From positions 48,214,398-48,278,397 of the forward strand of contig NC_092521.1 of assembly GCF_037038585.1 (NCBI RefSeq): a stretch of 64,000 nt of DNA, read 5' to 3'. The position numbers and the translations under genes are program-made. Below are positions 1 through 13,635 of the stretch, piece by piece. Origin of the DNA: Patagioenas fasciata (lineage: Eukaryota > Chordata > Aves > Columbiformes > Columbidae). Numbering within the stretch: position 1 is the first letter of the stretch; the number at the start of each line of letters is the position of its first letter. Below the pieces are notes generated by a model that saw only the letters and a program-made list of their open reading frames with translations, was not told where the DNA came from and did no database searches.

Positions 1-458
1 CTCTGATGTCATTGCTCCAATAGTGGGTTTGACAGGAGGTAGGCCTCAAGCAGAGGAACTTACCAGGTGAGTGAGAAAGCAGAAGCAAAGACTCCAAGGC
101 AAGAAGTGCCTTAAATGATTAATAGAAAAAACTGAATACTATTTTGAAGCAAATGACATGTCGTCTTTGTGACTGGTGCAAGTTACATTTATTGTTGTGA
201 AATGGACCCTAATGGCCCATTCTAATGAAGTGCATGCTTATTTCACTTAAGTACAGTCTTAATCTTAGGCATGAGACCTGAAATCAGACTAACTACTAAG
301 GCACTTAAGGATAAAGATATGTTTATATATACCGGCACACACTCTCCATCTCAGTCTTGAAATTATGCATCTAAATTACATAGTACACACCAAAAAATCT
401 CTGTCAAAAATCACGCTAAAGCACATTCAGAGCTTATTTTTAAAGCACTTGACAGAAA

Positions 459-499
459 TTAATAATAATAATAATAGTTGTTGTAATTATTATTATAAT
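459..499. repeat. AAT array followed by ATT array
   Basis: About five AAT units (459-475), a short GTTGTTGT spacer, then ATTATTATT (486-497). The two halves are complementary and could pair imperfectly. Confidence 0.8.
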
Positions 500-810
500 G
501 TCAGATTTCTTGAATATCATATTTAATTTTATACAATGGTCCACCATAAAGACCCATGTTTGAGGTCTATTTATGACTAGTTAATCTATAATGAAAACAG
601 TCTTTGTTCTCCCTAAGTAAAGGATGAAAGAAATAGAGAAACATAGGACTGCAAATCAAGAAGTCTAAAACCCAGAAAGGAAGGAAAGAAATGTATTACA
701 ACAAATCTGATGTGGTGCAAGACCACACTGTCATGCTGGTAAAATATAAATATTTCTCTCCATCTACATTCCATTTCCTTTCCTTTGTCTGGGTAACTAA
801 AAATTCATTT

Positions 811-829
811 AAAAAAAAAAAAAAAAAAA
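811..829. repeat. poly-A tract (19)
   Basis: An uninterrupted run of 19 A. No retrotransposon body was recognised to its left. Confidence 0.95.
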
Positions 830-1652
830 GTATGTCTATTATTTAATCAGACATCTGATTTCAGTTTTTACTATCATTTTGCTTACCATTTGGCATCCTA
901 TTTCACATGCTTGCTGAGTTTCTTCAGCAGTGCCAGAATACAGCCACTTCAAATTTACAGCAATTCATTTAATGTTCTGTCATCCATCAAGATTTATAGC
1001 AATACTGTTTGGAGATGCCTGAATCCTATATAATGAAACACAAGGCTATTGATTACAAAATAGGATGATGAAAGGGGGACTGGGTTGTCTTTCAAGAAAG
1101 TAGTGGAGGAAAATGTGACTCACCTGTACGTACCCATTTGAAGATGGAGCACTATAAGCTCTCCCACATTACTGATATAGAAGGATATGGATAATTAAAG
1201 GTTTCTCCAACAGCTGTACTGTGGGATTGTTGTTATCCTTCTCTTCTTTGTCCACATTGGGGCGTTTCAGGGTAATTAATTGTTAATTGGCAAATGTAAA
1301 TATACTCTGAAGCATATTTTGCTGAAAACATACAGCCATTCCAGGGACAGATTTTTCTTAGTCTTGTTTACAAAATCTCACTAAAAGTGGCATTCATGTC
1401 TTGTAATTTATCCAAGGGTTTCTATGGAACAATAGATTGTATTCTATCTGCTGCAATTCTCCATTAAAACTTGAATTAAGTATAAAGAAGGGTGATTGTC
1501 GTATCTGAAAGACTTGATTGCACTAAGATGGTACCTACATGTAAATATATGTCTGTTCATTTGCTCAGTTAGATGCATGCACATGCCATGGAACTGAGAC
1601 CAGAGAGTGACATGGTCATCAGCACTTTGTGCCTGCTGCTGACATAAATCAG

Positions 1653-1689
1653 AAAAAAAAAAAAAACAAAAACAACCAAACAAAAAAAC
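1653..1689. repeat. A-rich low-complexity tract
   Basis: A run of 14 A followed by short A runs separated by C (AACAAAAACAACC). Confidence 0.9.
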
Positions 1690-2860
1690 ATACTTGCTTA
1701 ATGAACTGGCTTCCTGCCATTGTGTTACCAAAACAGCTAGAAAGACTCCAAAGTCATTGCATGGACTTCTAGTGACAATACATCATTGCCCAGTTCCTGT
1801 TGCTTTGTTGTGTCATCGTTATAGTCCAGTGGTTGTATTTTGGTTGAAATGCTTTTGGAGTTGTGTGGAGGTGGCTGCTTCTGCAAACTAGAGAAAAACT
1901 CCTTTGGCACTAATGGATATCTCGTATCAGTGTAAACAGAGAGGTCAAATGTTGATTGGGCATGAAAACGGAAGTGTTGTAGTATATCTAAAGAAAAAAA
2001 AAACAGATTATATCCTTTTCAGTTATTTGTGAATATTCTGTGGGGGCTCACTGTGTCCTTTTTTAAAAAATTGCCAAAACAACAGTGAGTATTCATAACT
2101 AGGTTTGCATTCACGACACATTTAAGAGAATGTGATTATTCAGACTCACAGCACCTGTATGATTTCTTCAGATTATTTAATAAAGGTCAAAATATATTAC
2201 TGCGCTCCCACTTGCAGAAGTTTGCTTCCAGAACCTTGCTGAGGAAACTTACTCCTCTGTTGTCTGCTTTTTGCCTGTTATACAGATAAACAGAAACCTT
2301 CATTTTCCAGAGCTGTCATTCTCCTATCTTTCATGTGCACTAAACTCACATACAAAAAATATTTCAGAGGGAAACAATAGAAGTGCTTCATAACTCATAC
2401 ACAGTAATTGGTGTCCTGTTGAAATCTAAGGCCTTATCTTGAATTCCTAACACATCTTAAGCTTGCAGCATCTTCACAGAAAGAACGTGGCGGTACTGTG
2501 TCTTTGCTGATATAACTTTCATTCCAGACGTACGATCTTTTTACTAGTTTATACTCAGAACGTTTCTAGGTACATTTATACATATATATGAAAGTTTCAG
2601 TGTAGTCAAGTGAGAAATAAAGAGTTTCTCAATCTTTTGAGGACATTTCTGCCAGACTTTTTAGCTAAGAAATCTCTATTATTGTAGTTTTAACTAGCAA
2701 GAACTTCTACAAGGTCTTAATAGACACTACTTAATCTTAAAATAGTCTGTGTCTTTCAAAAGGTATAGTTAAATGGAGAGTTTTATTTTAATGCTAAAAC
2801 CATTTAAAAACACCTGGTGGTCATCCACAACATGGACCTTTCATATCTGTCCTACTTGGA

Positions 2861-2892
2861 AAACAAACAAACAAACAAACCACACACACACG
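2861..2892. repeat. AAAC tetranucleotide plus CA dinucleotide array
   Basis: Five AAAC units run directly into about six CA units, followed by A/C-rich sequence to about 2915. Confidence 0.92.
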
Positions 2893-3047
2893 CAAAACAA
2901 TAACAACACCACTATTACTACTTTTTTGGCTACAAACTGCACACTACTCTGTTACCAAGAATTACAGCAGAAATTTCAGAGGCAGTTGAAATTGTGGTTG
3001 TATTTGGAAAATTATTGCTGAAGGCATATCTGTATAAGCATTGCCAT

Positions 3048-3082
3048 GAAAAAAAAAAAAAACAAAAAAAACCAAAAAAACC
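3048..3082. repeat. A-rich tract with C interruptions
   Basis: A run of about 14 A, then AAC and ACC interruptions. No source element was identified. Confidence 0.9.
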
Positions 3083-3125
3083 ACTAGTTATCAAATTCAG
3101 GAAAGTTGTGTTTTCTTATTTCGGG

Positions 3126-3173
3126 ATCCAGAAATCATCTCAATCAGGTACCTGTTTCGCATGATTTCTGGAT
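3126..3173. repeat. nested inverted repeat
   Basis: ATCCAGAAATCAT at 3126-3138 is the exact reverse complement of ATGATTTCTGGAT at 3161-3173. The 22-nt spacer holds the perfect 10-bp palindrome CAGGTACCTG at 3145-3154. Function is unknown. Confidence 0.85.
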
Positions 3174-3919
3174 ACCTGTTCCTTGCCTTTGTGTGGTAGC
3201 CATAAGGTGGATGAAGGGTGAGTGAAGTGCACATGATATGCATAGAGGGACTCCGGCACCCATGGCATATAGGTAGCAGAGAAACTGGAGCACAGCAGTC
3301 TTCCACGTGGGTTGTACGATCTTCTGCCCAACCACTTTCTTTCAGAGAACTCAGCTTGCATCCTAATGCTAGATCTTGCCACTGGTAGAAAAAATGAAAA
3401 GGAAAAATGACAATTTCAGAAGTCATTTCAACTGCTCTAGTAGAAACAAGTAGCTATTTACCTTGGTTGAACATGTCCGGGGGAGGATGGGGAGACACAA
3501 CAATTATCAAAAACCAGTTCCTTCTTCCTTCCTTAGTTAACCCCAAATTAAATGGAAGACTCATCAAGCCTGACTCAAATTTAAGAACCAGCAGTATTAT
3601 TCCTCTGAGATCAACTGTTAGGAACCCCAAGCACCAAACCAACATGGGTCCTCTTGAAGATGACAGTTTCTGAAGTCAAACCCTATTCTTCTCAAGAGTG
3701 CTGTTCCTCAGGAAGGAAGCTATAGCATAAGAGAATCCTCACAGACTGAAGGAAGCTCATGGGGCAGGTGTGGGGACTCCAGAGCATTGAATAACTCCAG
3801 GGAACTGGTTATAATGAGTACAAAAACCCACAGTAGACAGGTTTAAGTACACAAAACTTGGCATTGTTCTTAGAATCAGACATCTATCAAAGAACATCAA
3901 AGGAATCACACAATAAGTC

Positions 3920-3993
3920 ATTATTATTATTATTATTACTATTATTATTATTACTATTATTATTATTACTATTATTACTATTACTACTATTAT
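3920..3993. repeat. compound TTA/CTA trinucleotide microsatellite
   Basis: About 25 trinucleotide units, mostly ATT, with ATT-to-ACT interruptions spaced every few units and becoming denser toward the right end (ACT ATT ACT ACT ATT). The pattern suggests an ageing array broken up by recurrent T-to-C changes. Antisense translation gives a meaningless isoleucine/valine run. Confidence 0.97.
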
Positions 3994-5397
3994 GCTAATC
4001 AGATCAGTTAAAATAAGAGCAGGTCTGAATTTGTACTGAGTCTTTTGGTTTTTTAAATTTTTTAAAAAGTGAACATTTTCATTCGCACCTTTTTCCTCCT
4101 TTCTTTCTACATATATGTTGAGAATTGTCTGTTGTACCACCAAACATCAGTGTTGCTGGAAGACAGAGAAAACAGCTGTGTCCTTACATGACCTAAAAGG
4201 AAATATAAGTTGCATTTCTCCATTGTGGATTTTGTCAAGTTTTAGTGTACAAATTTAACTATGAATGAGAAGCTTGTGACCACATCTCTGTTTGAAATGT
4301 GTCTACATATAGTTCACTTTTTCAAATCTGTATGTGTCATTTCATTATTTCTAGCCTATTCAGAGTGCATTTCTTATCCTTTCCATTATCACCCTGGAAA
4401 AATGGATTAAATTGGGTCACTATTGTGTTCACATCATCTTCTGGGCTGCTGGACACCTGGGTTTTTAGGACACTGTAATATAACAAATGTAACAAACTTT
4501 TATTGTTTTTTACATCCAAATACAACATCTTGGTATTTCCCAATACAACATCTATGGTAGGCTGATGGGAGAGATATTCAGAGCTCTTTTTCAGCTGATA
4601 CTTCCCAGATGTTTGTGTCGAACAGCAATGCAATGTCTTCAATAGCTCAAACAAAGCTGCAAGGTCACACTTAAGCTTATCACATAGACAATCTTATTCA
4701 CCCTTGTCTCCATATCCTGACAGAAATGGTACAATCATAAATCCCACATAAACTCAGCAGTACCATATACCCTTGTGACATGATGGGAGGGCAGGGTTTG
4801 CTTTGGTTTTGTTCTTTTTTAGCTTGCTTTTAAGTGCGATGAGGAGCTTACCATAAACTGGATTTTCAGCTACAGTTTAACTCTTCAGAAGGGCAGTCTC
4901 ATGGCAAGATTTTAATTTACCAACATGCAAAGAGAATTCTGAAGCCTTCAGTACTTCTCTAAGCAGCTTCCAGGGTTGTTTAAATCTTCATTACCTGTAT
5001 TTGGGAATTTGCTAAATAAAATTAAGTCTATTCCTAATATTAATTTAATTCATTGAATTAGCTTTCAGTGATTTATTAAATAAATAATATTATTATCCTA
5101 CAGAACCAAACTAAATAAGTTTAATTAAGTCATTGTTTCAGGAATGCATAGATATTTGGATTTGTACAAATGTGAGACCCTGGTTTGACAGTCTTTACAT
5201 CTATATCTGTACGTAGTTCAAACGAATGAGAGACAAGACAACTCATGGGTTTTTTTTTCTTTTGCTTATATATCTACACTTAGTATGCTTTTGTACATGA
5301 AGCTTCTTCACTGGTAAAATGTGGCACAGCTCATTTACAGCTAGAGCACCTGAATAAGTGATATTGAGAAGTGTAACTTCACTTCCTGGTACAATCC

Positions 5398-5427
5398 CAT
5401 TTCATTTCACTTCATTTCATTTCATTG
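5398..5427. repeat. TTCAT pentanucleotide array
   Basis: About six copies of CATTT/TTCAT with one variant unit (TTCAC), between AATCC and GCAGTTC. Confidence 0.9.
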
Positions 5428-6728
5428 CAGTTCTAGAAATTTAGATAACCAAAAGTAGAAATAATAGGCATTATTTTACTTTATTGTGTTTTTTTCAGTG
5501 ACACAGGAACTTGCACATTAACCAACTTATATCATTTAAATAACTTATTGTTATAACAGCTGGTTTATATTGCTCTGAAATCAAACATTATAAGAATAAG
5601 CCTGCAAACTCAAACATCATGAGCAGATTTGCTCAAAAGTAAAATAATTCTATCCTCAGGACCCAAGCTTTTAGAAAGCTGGAAAATCTGCAATCAGGAG
5701 GCCACAGTAAACGCTGGCCTGTCATGCCCTATCTGGTACAGAGCTGTTGCCAAAATGGCCTTTGTTGCAATTAAGGAAACAAAACACTCAGGCTCGACCT
5801 AGCAATTATGACCTTTGGCATTCTCAGTACTGTACTGCACCTAACTGATTTTAACAGAAGTAGACAAGGTGCATTCAAAGCATCAGCAGTTTATCAGCAG
5901 CACACAGCAAACACTTAGGCCACCATCAACTCTACATTAATGTTCTCTCCCTCTTGTTCCAACTGGTTCACTTCTACTGATAATAACTACAATAGGAAGT
6001 ACTTGGGGAAAAAAGTACATACTGCCATAGGAGCTGAAAGCAAAATTCCTCTAATCTCAAGCATGTGGCTAATGCCTAAAATTAGTGCACAAAAGCTATA
6101 TTACTGAACACGGAATGACTTAAAAGGCCCCTGCAGAAGAGAGTGAGATCCTTGCCATTATTTAAATGTTTCCAAAGTGATGAGTAGATTTGATGTGGGC
6201 TTTTTGCTTTGGGTAATAATACAGTGGGAGGCAGACAGTGAATCTAACTTACATATTTCCAGTTACTAAGGTCTCTTGATGGCTAAGCTTGTAATCACCT
6301 TCAAATTAAAGATCCAGTTTGCAACCATCTTCATGTTTTGCCCCAAATAAAAAACTCTCCATGAGATATCATGTTCCAAGGCGGCTTCTTCCTTTGTGAT
6401 TTGGTAATAATCAGGACTGTGGGTCTATAAAGGGTAGAAAGAGGGCTATGAGGATAAAAGACACAGTTTTATTTTGGGTGGAACATCACTACAGTATAAA
6501 TGGTGCATTTTATTACAAAATTATACAAAATAAAGAGGTGCATTGACATGAACATATACAAGACTAAATTAGGCAAGAAGAGCTAATTTACACCTGATTT
6601 GAGAAAGGGTGTTAGTGAAAAGTAGAAAGAGGAAACTTATGCTGTGACAAAGGGTGTCTAAATATTAGGGAAAATTAAAAAGCTGTTAATTCATTTCAGG
6701 ACATTTCAGCATACATGTTTTTGAAAAC

Positions 6729-6751
6729 TTTTTTTTTCCCTTTTTTTTTCC
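6729..6751. repeat. T-rich tract
   Basis: Two T runs of about nine each separated by CCC, followed by CC. Confidence 0.85.
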
Positions 6752-9700
6752 TTTATTTGTTTTAAAGACACTTGGTAGAATGAGTTTTTTGACCATAACT
6801 GAAACACAACTGAAAGCTGATTGCTTTGGGAAAACAATGAGATTTGTCACTAAATCAGTCAGGATACAGGTAATAGAGACAGAGAATAATTATTTTTCAA
6901 GGCATAACCCATGTTAATACAGTCTGCGTAGGAAAAATCTGCATCTTATCAAGTAACAGAAGCAGATCCCTCCACATAAACCTCAGCAGTATAGTTTAAT
7001 TTTGTGACATCATTAGTTTGTTTTGCCATGTTATCAGTCTCCAGTGGCTCTCCTGGGATATTCAGATTTCAGCTTTGGTAAGAATAGCAAGATGTGAAAA
7101 AGCAACAAAGAAGAACAGTTACATGTCTGTCAAAGCAGGTCACAGAGATTCATCTGTCTTCTTTAAGGTAGGAATGGAGGTAAGGAAGTGTGGGAAATTA
7201 GTTCACATTGGAAAGTTAGAAAGTCAGTGTTGATGTGTAGTCACCATAGCAGCTCCTAAGATGCTGAGAGAGAAGTACAATGAGATATTTTCCAAAACTG
7301 TTGCTCAGCAAACCACTTAAAAAACTTTCCAAGCTCACTGCTTAAACCTGATAATCCTAAATCTCAGAGGAAAATTATGAAATGACCCAAGCCCAAGAAC
7401 TGTTGATTTCTTCCTGAGCAAGATATAAGGGTTCTCTTGCTTCCAGCCTGGCTGTTTTTTTCACTCGAAATCTTAATTCTAACAAATCTTACCTTGTATT
7501 GATCACCCATGTGTTTACAGTTCAATTAAACTACTGTATATGGTCATAGTTTTCAAAGAACAGTGTCTACTACTGCTATCCACATGTAATGCAGCTTTTA
7601 GTCACAGGAAGCTGCAGGACTCATCAATAGTACATTGAAATTACTATTTTTTTCTTCTCAGTTCTTGTCATTGGTAAGATAAATGAAACCTCTCCAGTCT
7701 TCAGCCTTCCTTCAATTGATAACAGGCTGCTTAAAAAGAAAATGTTAAACCTTGTGTGAAAAGTCTTCTGATTCAGATTAAAGAAGCATTTAATAGCTCA
7801 CCCTGCCAATAGCAAAGATCTCTGGAGGAAAGGAAAAAAAGAGTGCAACAAGACAAAAATTGGTTTTCTTTGGCTTTTAAGCTGCTGAATGTAACAGGAC
7901 TCTGCAATACTTTCATCAGGCATCAACATCTTGGCTCTGGGGTAAAAGACCTTTGATAAAGAGAGAACTCTCCCCAGTTACATAAAATCAGAAAAATACT
8001 AAGGAAAGTTCACTTTAAAGATAATCTGCTGGTGCTGAATTTTAAGGAAACTATCTTATAATTTATCACTCTTTTCCAGAGTTTTTACTCATCATGGTAA
8101 GGGGGTTGATAGATAATCCATCAGTGACTCCACAGCCAATCATGAGCCATTGTTTGATAACAGAAAGCATTTCAGAAACATATGCTAAGATACTAGTACA
8201 GTCTGCAGCTACTTTTTCTGCCATCTCAGTCCATTGTATTACAACATCTACCCTTGTGAAAGATGGTATGATAAGTCTCAACTATTCTCTTGTCCTGATG
8301 GGAGGATATGGTGAGCTGCTGGCTTTCCTAAAGCTGTGGAGCCGGATTTATGATTAATTCACTTTAGTATTCCAGCTCTTGTTTTTTTTTTTTTCCCCTG
8401 AACATATACAGAAGGGTAATACATGCATTAAAAAGTTTACATAAATTAACAACTTAGATTAATATAGGTAAAAAAAAATAACTTGTTACAAATTAATGAC
8501 ACAAAATATAAAACTTCAATTCATAGATCAAATCTGATCCATGTGAGAAACATCCAAAAGCCATCACCAACTGACGGCTCTTTACTGTTGCTATGACAGC
8601 TATATCTCCAGGACAGGCTGAACATCACCAGTTCCATCTGGTGGAAACAACAGTGGATGAACGAACGCTAATTTAGTTCTCACATGCACTGACACTAGCA
8701 TGAACTAGGATGAAAACTACATTTTAAAAATCTAACAAATCAAAAGCAAGATCAAAAATACATTGCTAACCTCCAGGGCTACCACCAGAAATACTCACAC
8801 AGGTTCCTGCGAGACTACCCTGCTTATACCTAGCATAAACAGAGGTGTGTGACCCAAATCGACGATGCAATTTATATGCTTAAATCTCATTCAACAAACC
8901 ACTGAAACAAATTCATAGCTTAGGAATTTGAATTAGTTAATCTCATAATCTTTTCTGACATCATCCTAAATGAGGACTTCCTTCTCTTTTAAATTCAACC
9001 CTCTTTGTTAAGGGAGAGATTGAAAAGTACCTCTATTTATCATTTTGCTGATATGATGACTCACCACCATACTTTAACAGGAATCTATTGTAAAATTGTC
9101 CTTGTCAAACATTCTTTCACTTGATCCATCACCCAAAGAATAAATAAAACTTCCAAGAGGGAAGTGTTAATTGCCTCTTCTTGAAGTTGCCCAAGAGCTC
9201 TCAGCTTAGGCCGAAGTTCATGGTGTCTGTGAAAGCATGCTAAGCTCTTCATTCTTACCAGATCCTCATTTCAGGCAGTTCCAAAGTGTGGGCTGAGACA
9301 CCAAGGTGAATAGCAGCTCCTCAGTTCTCTCTGGATATGCGGCTGCATAAACAACCACATAGTCCAGCCTATAAATAACAAAACAAAAAGATAAGGTGCC
9401 TTTAAACAGCACATAAATCAATGCATTGTGTGTGAAACCTCCCTGGGTTGCATATTTGCATAATGTAATATTAGCTCTATATGATCGGCCTCTTTTAATT
9501 ATTTATTTTTTCTCCTCAGAGAGTCGAAGCAATTCTTTCTTACAGCAAGCTTTATTAAATGCACAGAGATTCACATAGCTATGCCTATGAAGTGATTTTC
9601 TCATACTAAGTAATACTTTGTTTTTCTATAACATACTACTGAACATCAAAGAAGAAAATGGTTCCATAATAAACACAGTTATTTTTCCATATGTTTGTGC

Positions 9701-12700
9701 TCCCTAGAGCCACAAAACACACAACAGGCATGCCCTTCCTGTTACATCTGTATAAATTCTGTCTACTAATTGTATCTTCATATTTCAAAAATATACTTTG
9801 CTCCAAAGGTACCTGGACTCTAGACGGTGGTAAACAAAGGCATCCTGTTTCCGGTTTCACTGCTGTGCTCCCTTGATAGTTTAAATGGGTACAGAACCCA
9901 TCTGGTCTCTTTGAGGGGTACCTCATGGCCCTCATTTGAGGACAAAGGTGAAGCACCTTGACTGAACAGCTTTGAATTACTAGTCTTCCTATTCCTCATA
10001 GGTGGATAAGGAAATTTACTACCAGCTGTTAAAATCAGATGACTGCTTATTGCTTTCACCTGTAATTATAGTTGAATATACAAGATTGCCATGATCACTC
10101 AAAGGCTGACAGAGTGCATATTCCTCAGTTCATCACGTTTGAGGGTGTTTTCCCAGTTGGGTCATCTTTGTCTTTTGTAGGGCAAGAGAGGTGTAATGCT
10201 CCTTTTTTTTTTCTTTTTCTCTTCACCTTCAGAATTCATTGAAGTTTCTCAGATTTAACAGGCGATTAAAATTCCACTTTTAAGTTGAACATCAATGTTG
10301 TGTTAAACAGAGAGTCTTAGTAAATTTCATATTTGTAATCAGACCCAAAACAGACAATTTCACATCCGGTATCTTCTAGACAACCTCCAAAGAGACCATC
10401 AATAACTAAAGCACTTTGTCAAAGTGCCTTTTTTTGTAATGGATACTGAGGCTTGGAAAGCATAATGTGTTTGCAGCATATAATTCAGTATTCACACAAT
10501 TTTCAGGAAAGGAATTTGCCTTTCCTCAGTTTCTCAGTGAGCCAGAATAGATGTTGAAAATAAAAGAATGGTCTCCATTATAGCACAGAACCAGTCTAAT
10601 ATATTTTCCACCTTTTTGAGGCAGTGTAGAGTGGAAACAAAAGGTATATCGCATTAAGTTATGATACCAAGCTATCAAAACAGAAGCCAACTTTTGTTGT
10701 ACCATCAATGCATGTCCCCTTCCCTTTTGCAGAACTCTCTCCTTTCACACTATATCTAAAATTCTTTTGTATCAAGAGTAAAGAGGGAAAACAAGATAAG
10801 TCATGTGAATATGTACTATTGTATAATAACCTGGTAACTTTGCTTAGCAAAAAAACCCTGCTGGAAATTTTACTGGAGAAAGGAATGCAAAACCCAGCCC
10901 TCAGCAATGACACTTCCTACTAAAATGAAGTGTTGAAGTCAACAGATGATCTTCTGAACAAAATTAACAGCTTGACATGTCTTGGCAGCTCCAGGAAACT
11001 GCAAGTGTATGAATCTGCCCAGTCTAATGTATTTGTTTTTCATCAGTATTTGTCCTAAGAGATGCTGTTCTTATTTCAGTGTTTTGCTCTATTACTCAAG
11101 TGAATGCACCTCTCTAAGAAATACCTTCAGCTGCCTGGTTGTTATTAGGAAGGGACATACCTTCCGCACATAAGTGCATCAGTACTTTCCTTGCAGATGC
11201 ATGTAAAAATAAAGAAAGATGTACCCACTTCTGCCTGATGTGGAAGCTCAGGACACACTGTCTAAAGATGTGAAAATACTAAGATGTAATATATTTTTAT
11301 TTCTAGTTGAATGTGACCTTTCAAAGTACCAGTTGTTTCTCCAGATAGCTTCAAAATGTGACATCTCTATTGTGTAAGAGCTCTTCAATAATCCACAGAC
11401 CATCAGTGGCTCTAGTTTGGGTTGGGGGGGAAGGGAAGGAAATCTGATTCTTGGGAAATATCAAATAAAAATGAGAATAAAGGCTTGTACCAAAATATTT
11501 TAAAAGTTTATGGAATACACTTTAACAACATTAAATATTTCTAAATCATACAGATGTGTCTGGCTATGTACTAAAAACTAAAATACAAATCACTAGATTA
11601 TGAAGAGGGCATGATTACTTTCTAAACAATTCAATGTGGTATAGGCAAAGCTGAGGTTTTGTTTGTATAAACTCATCTTTTCCAAACCCAGTGTTTAATA
11701 GAGACAGACAGTTGAGCAATTATTTCACATGCAAAAATAAACAGACAGCTATTAAACAGAGCAAATATTTGGTTTAAAAAAGAAAATGTTTTAAAATATT
11801 GCATATATTCGCAAATGTTGTACATATTTACTTATCTTTGTTTATCTGCAGTATGACCAAATTTAAAATTGCCCACATTCAATTTAATTTCTTGTTTTTA
11901 ATTCAGATAAGCAGTGTTGAATTTTCCTAATTTGTTTACAGCTACTGCTTTGCTTAACTGACATAATGCAGTAACCAGCTCATAATAGTGTTCACACCAC
12001 AAAGATATTAATGAGCTCAGGGTATCAGTGAAAATCTGGAAGAACGGCAGATCTTATTTTCCTTTGTTTTCAAGTTATGTTACAATCGGGAAGGTCAAGC
12101 TGTAATAGTTCCTTTTTCCTGCCATATGCACTGATTTCTGCTGAAATTTTTCCCAGTGTTATACCCCAGTTTAGAGGTTCCAGTGCAAGACTAAGCTGAT
12201 GAAAACACATCAAAGATGATATATTTACAGTGGAAAATTTCTTGACCTTTTTTTTAGTGTAGTTAACATTTGCCATCCATTAGTATTTGTATCACCATAG
12301 CAGCTATCCTATTTAGGGTCTTGCCAGGCAAAGACAAAACCCTTCTTTCAGACACCTTATGTCTTTCACAGAAAGTTTGACAGTGAGTGGAAAACAGGAA
12401 AGAAGACAAAGTATCAGAGCAAACTATTTCCCAAAATAAAAATAAAAACTAACATAATTAAAGCAGAACAACAGCATGTCTAAAAGACTAAGCATGTTGC
12501 ATATGCCATAATCAAACAATAGCACTATAATCATAGTTGAGATTAGCAAGAGAATAATTTCTAATACATTGAACTTAGTTAAGTCAACAAAAAGGAAGCA
12601 TCAATAGCTTTGCAGACAAAAGCAAACCAAAAAAAGCTGAGATGCGAGGGAAATAAACTTATTTCATCATGTGCAATAGTGTAGATGTACTTCCATGGTC

Positions 12701-13592
12701 ATTTGCCTCAGTTATGGACAAGTATCTGAATTGTAGAAATCATTTAACTTTTTAACTCTTGTTTAGCATTTGACCACCTAGAAATATATAAATTACGAAT
12801 TTAAGACCAAGAGGAAATCTGGACACAGACACGATAAGGGAAATTCCTGTTTCCTACTCCAGAAATCTTAGAATTTAAATGACTACAAAGCAGCAAAGCA
12901 GTCTAAAGCCAAGTCACAGAAATTCAAGAGAGAGATAAAGAGGAACAGAACGGGTTGGTGAGACAACAGAACAAGGGTACACAGCAGTTCCAAGTCAGTT
13001 GAGATAGTTTTTAAGTCAACCTACAGCAAAACATCTTCTGTAAGAGAAAATTGTCCTCAGTTCGATCTGTTCCTCCTAAAACATTATCAGAACTAAATTT
13101 TATTCTAAGGTGTTCAGTAACAGAAAAATTGATACCTGCCTTCCTAAATTTCACATTTGTATTTAGTAGTTCGTTCTTCTGCACAAGATGCTGAGACTAT
13201 CAAATACTATCACACATCAGTGGAGCTTTTTCTGCCAACTGATAATGATTTAAAAAGATACTTTTGCTAGTATTGCTACAATAGAAGACTTGAGAATGTA
13301 ACTGTGAGGTAGATAATTTTCAGATAGATTTTTGCCGGTTATTTCTCTTTGTGCCTTCAGGAACCATCACTGGAAAACAAAACTCTAAGTTGCAGGATTG
13401 GATAGGGGAGGGCTTCTGTTAATATAATCAATACAATCAGTAAATCACATGCATTTTTATTTTTCTGATAAGAAAGTATTGACAATTCCTCAAACAACCA
13501 GCTGAACTTCTATTTAACCTTAATACAGTTGGCTTTTTCCTAATGACTTTATTGATTCTTTGTTCAGGGTTGGGGTGCGGAGTGTTGTTTGG

Positions 13593-13635
13593 TTTTTTTT
13601 TTGTTGTTGATTGGTTATTTTATTTTTTTTTTTTT
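13593..13635. repeat. T-rich low-complexity tract
   Basis: A run of 10 T, a GTTGTTGATTGG segment, then a run of about 13 T. Confidence 0.9.

Larger units (their letters stand above)
1..3919. other. non-coding, unique-looking DNA
   Basis: Apart from the A tracts, small arrays and nested hairpin listed, I see no gene or recognisable transposon. The first 66 bases are open in one frame and end at a perfect splice-donor consensus (CAG, then GTGAGT at 67-72), so a partial exon at the window edge is possible but unproven. Short open frames show no known domain. Confidence 0.6.

Noticed and set aside
3757..4143. 128-residue minus-strand frame with an isoleucine/valine-rich segment resembling a membrane helix
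   Set aside because: The hydrophobic run is just the translation of the TTA/CTA microsatellite.
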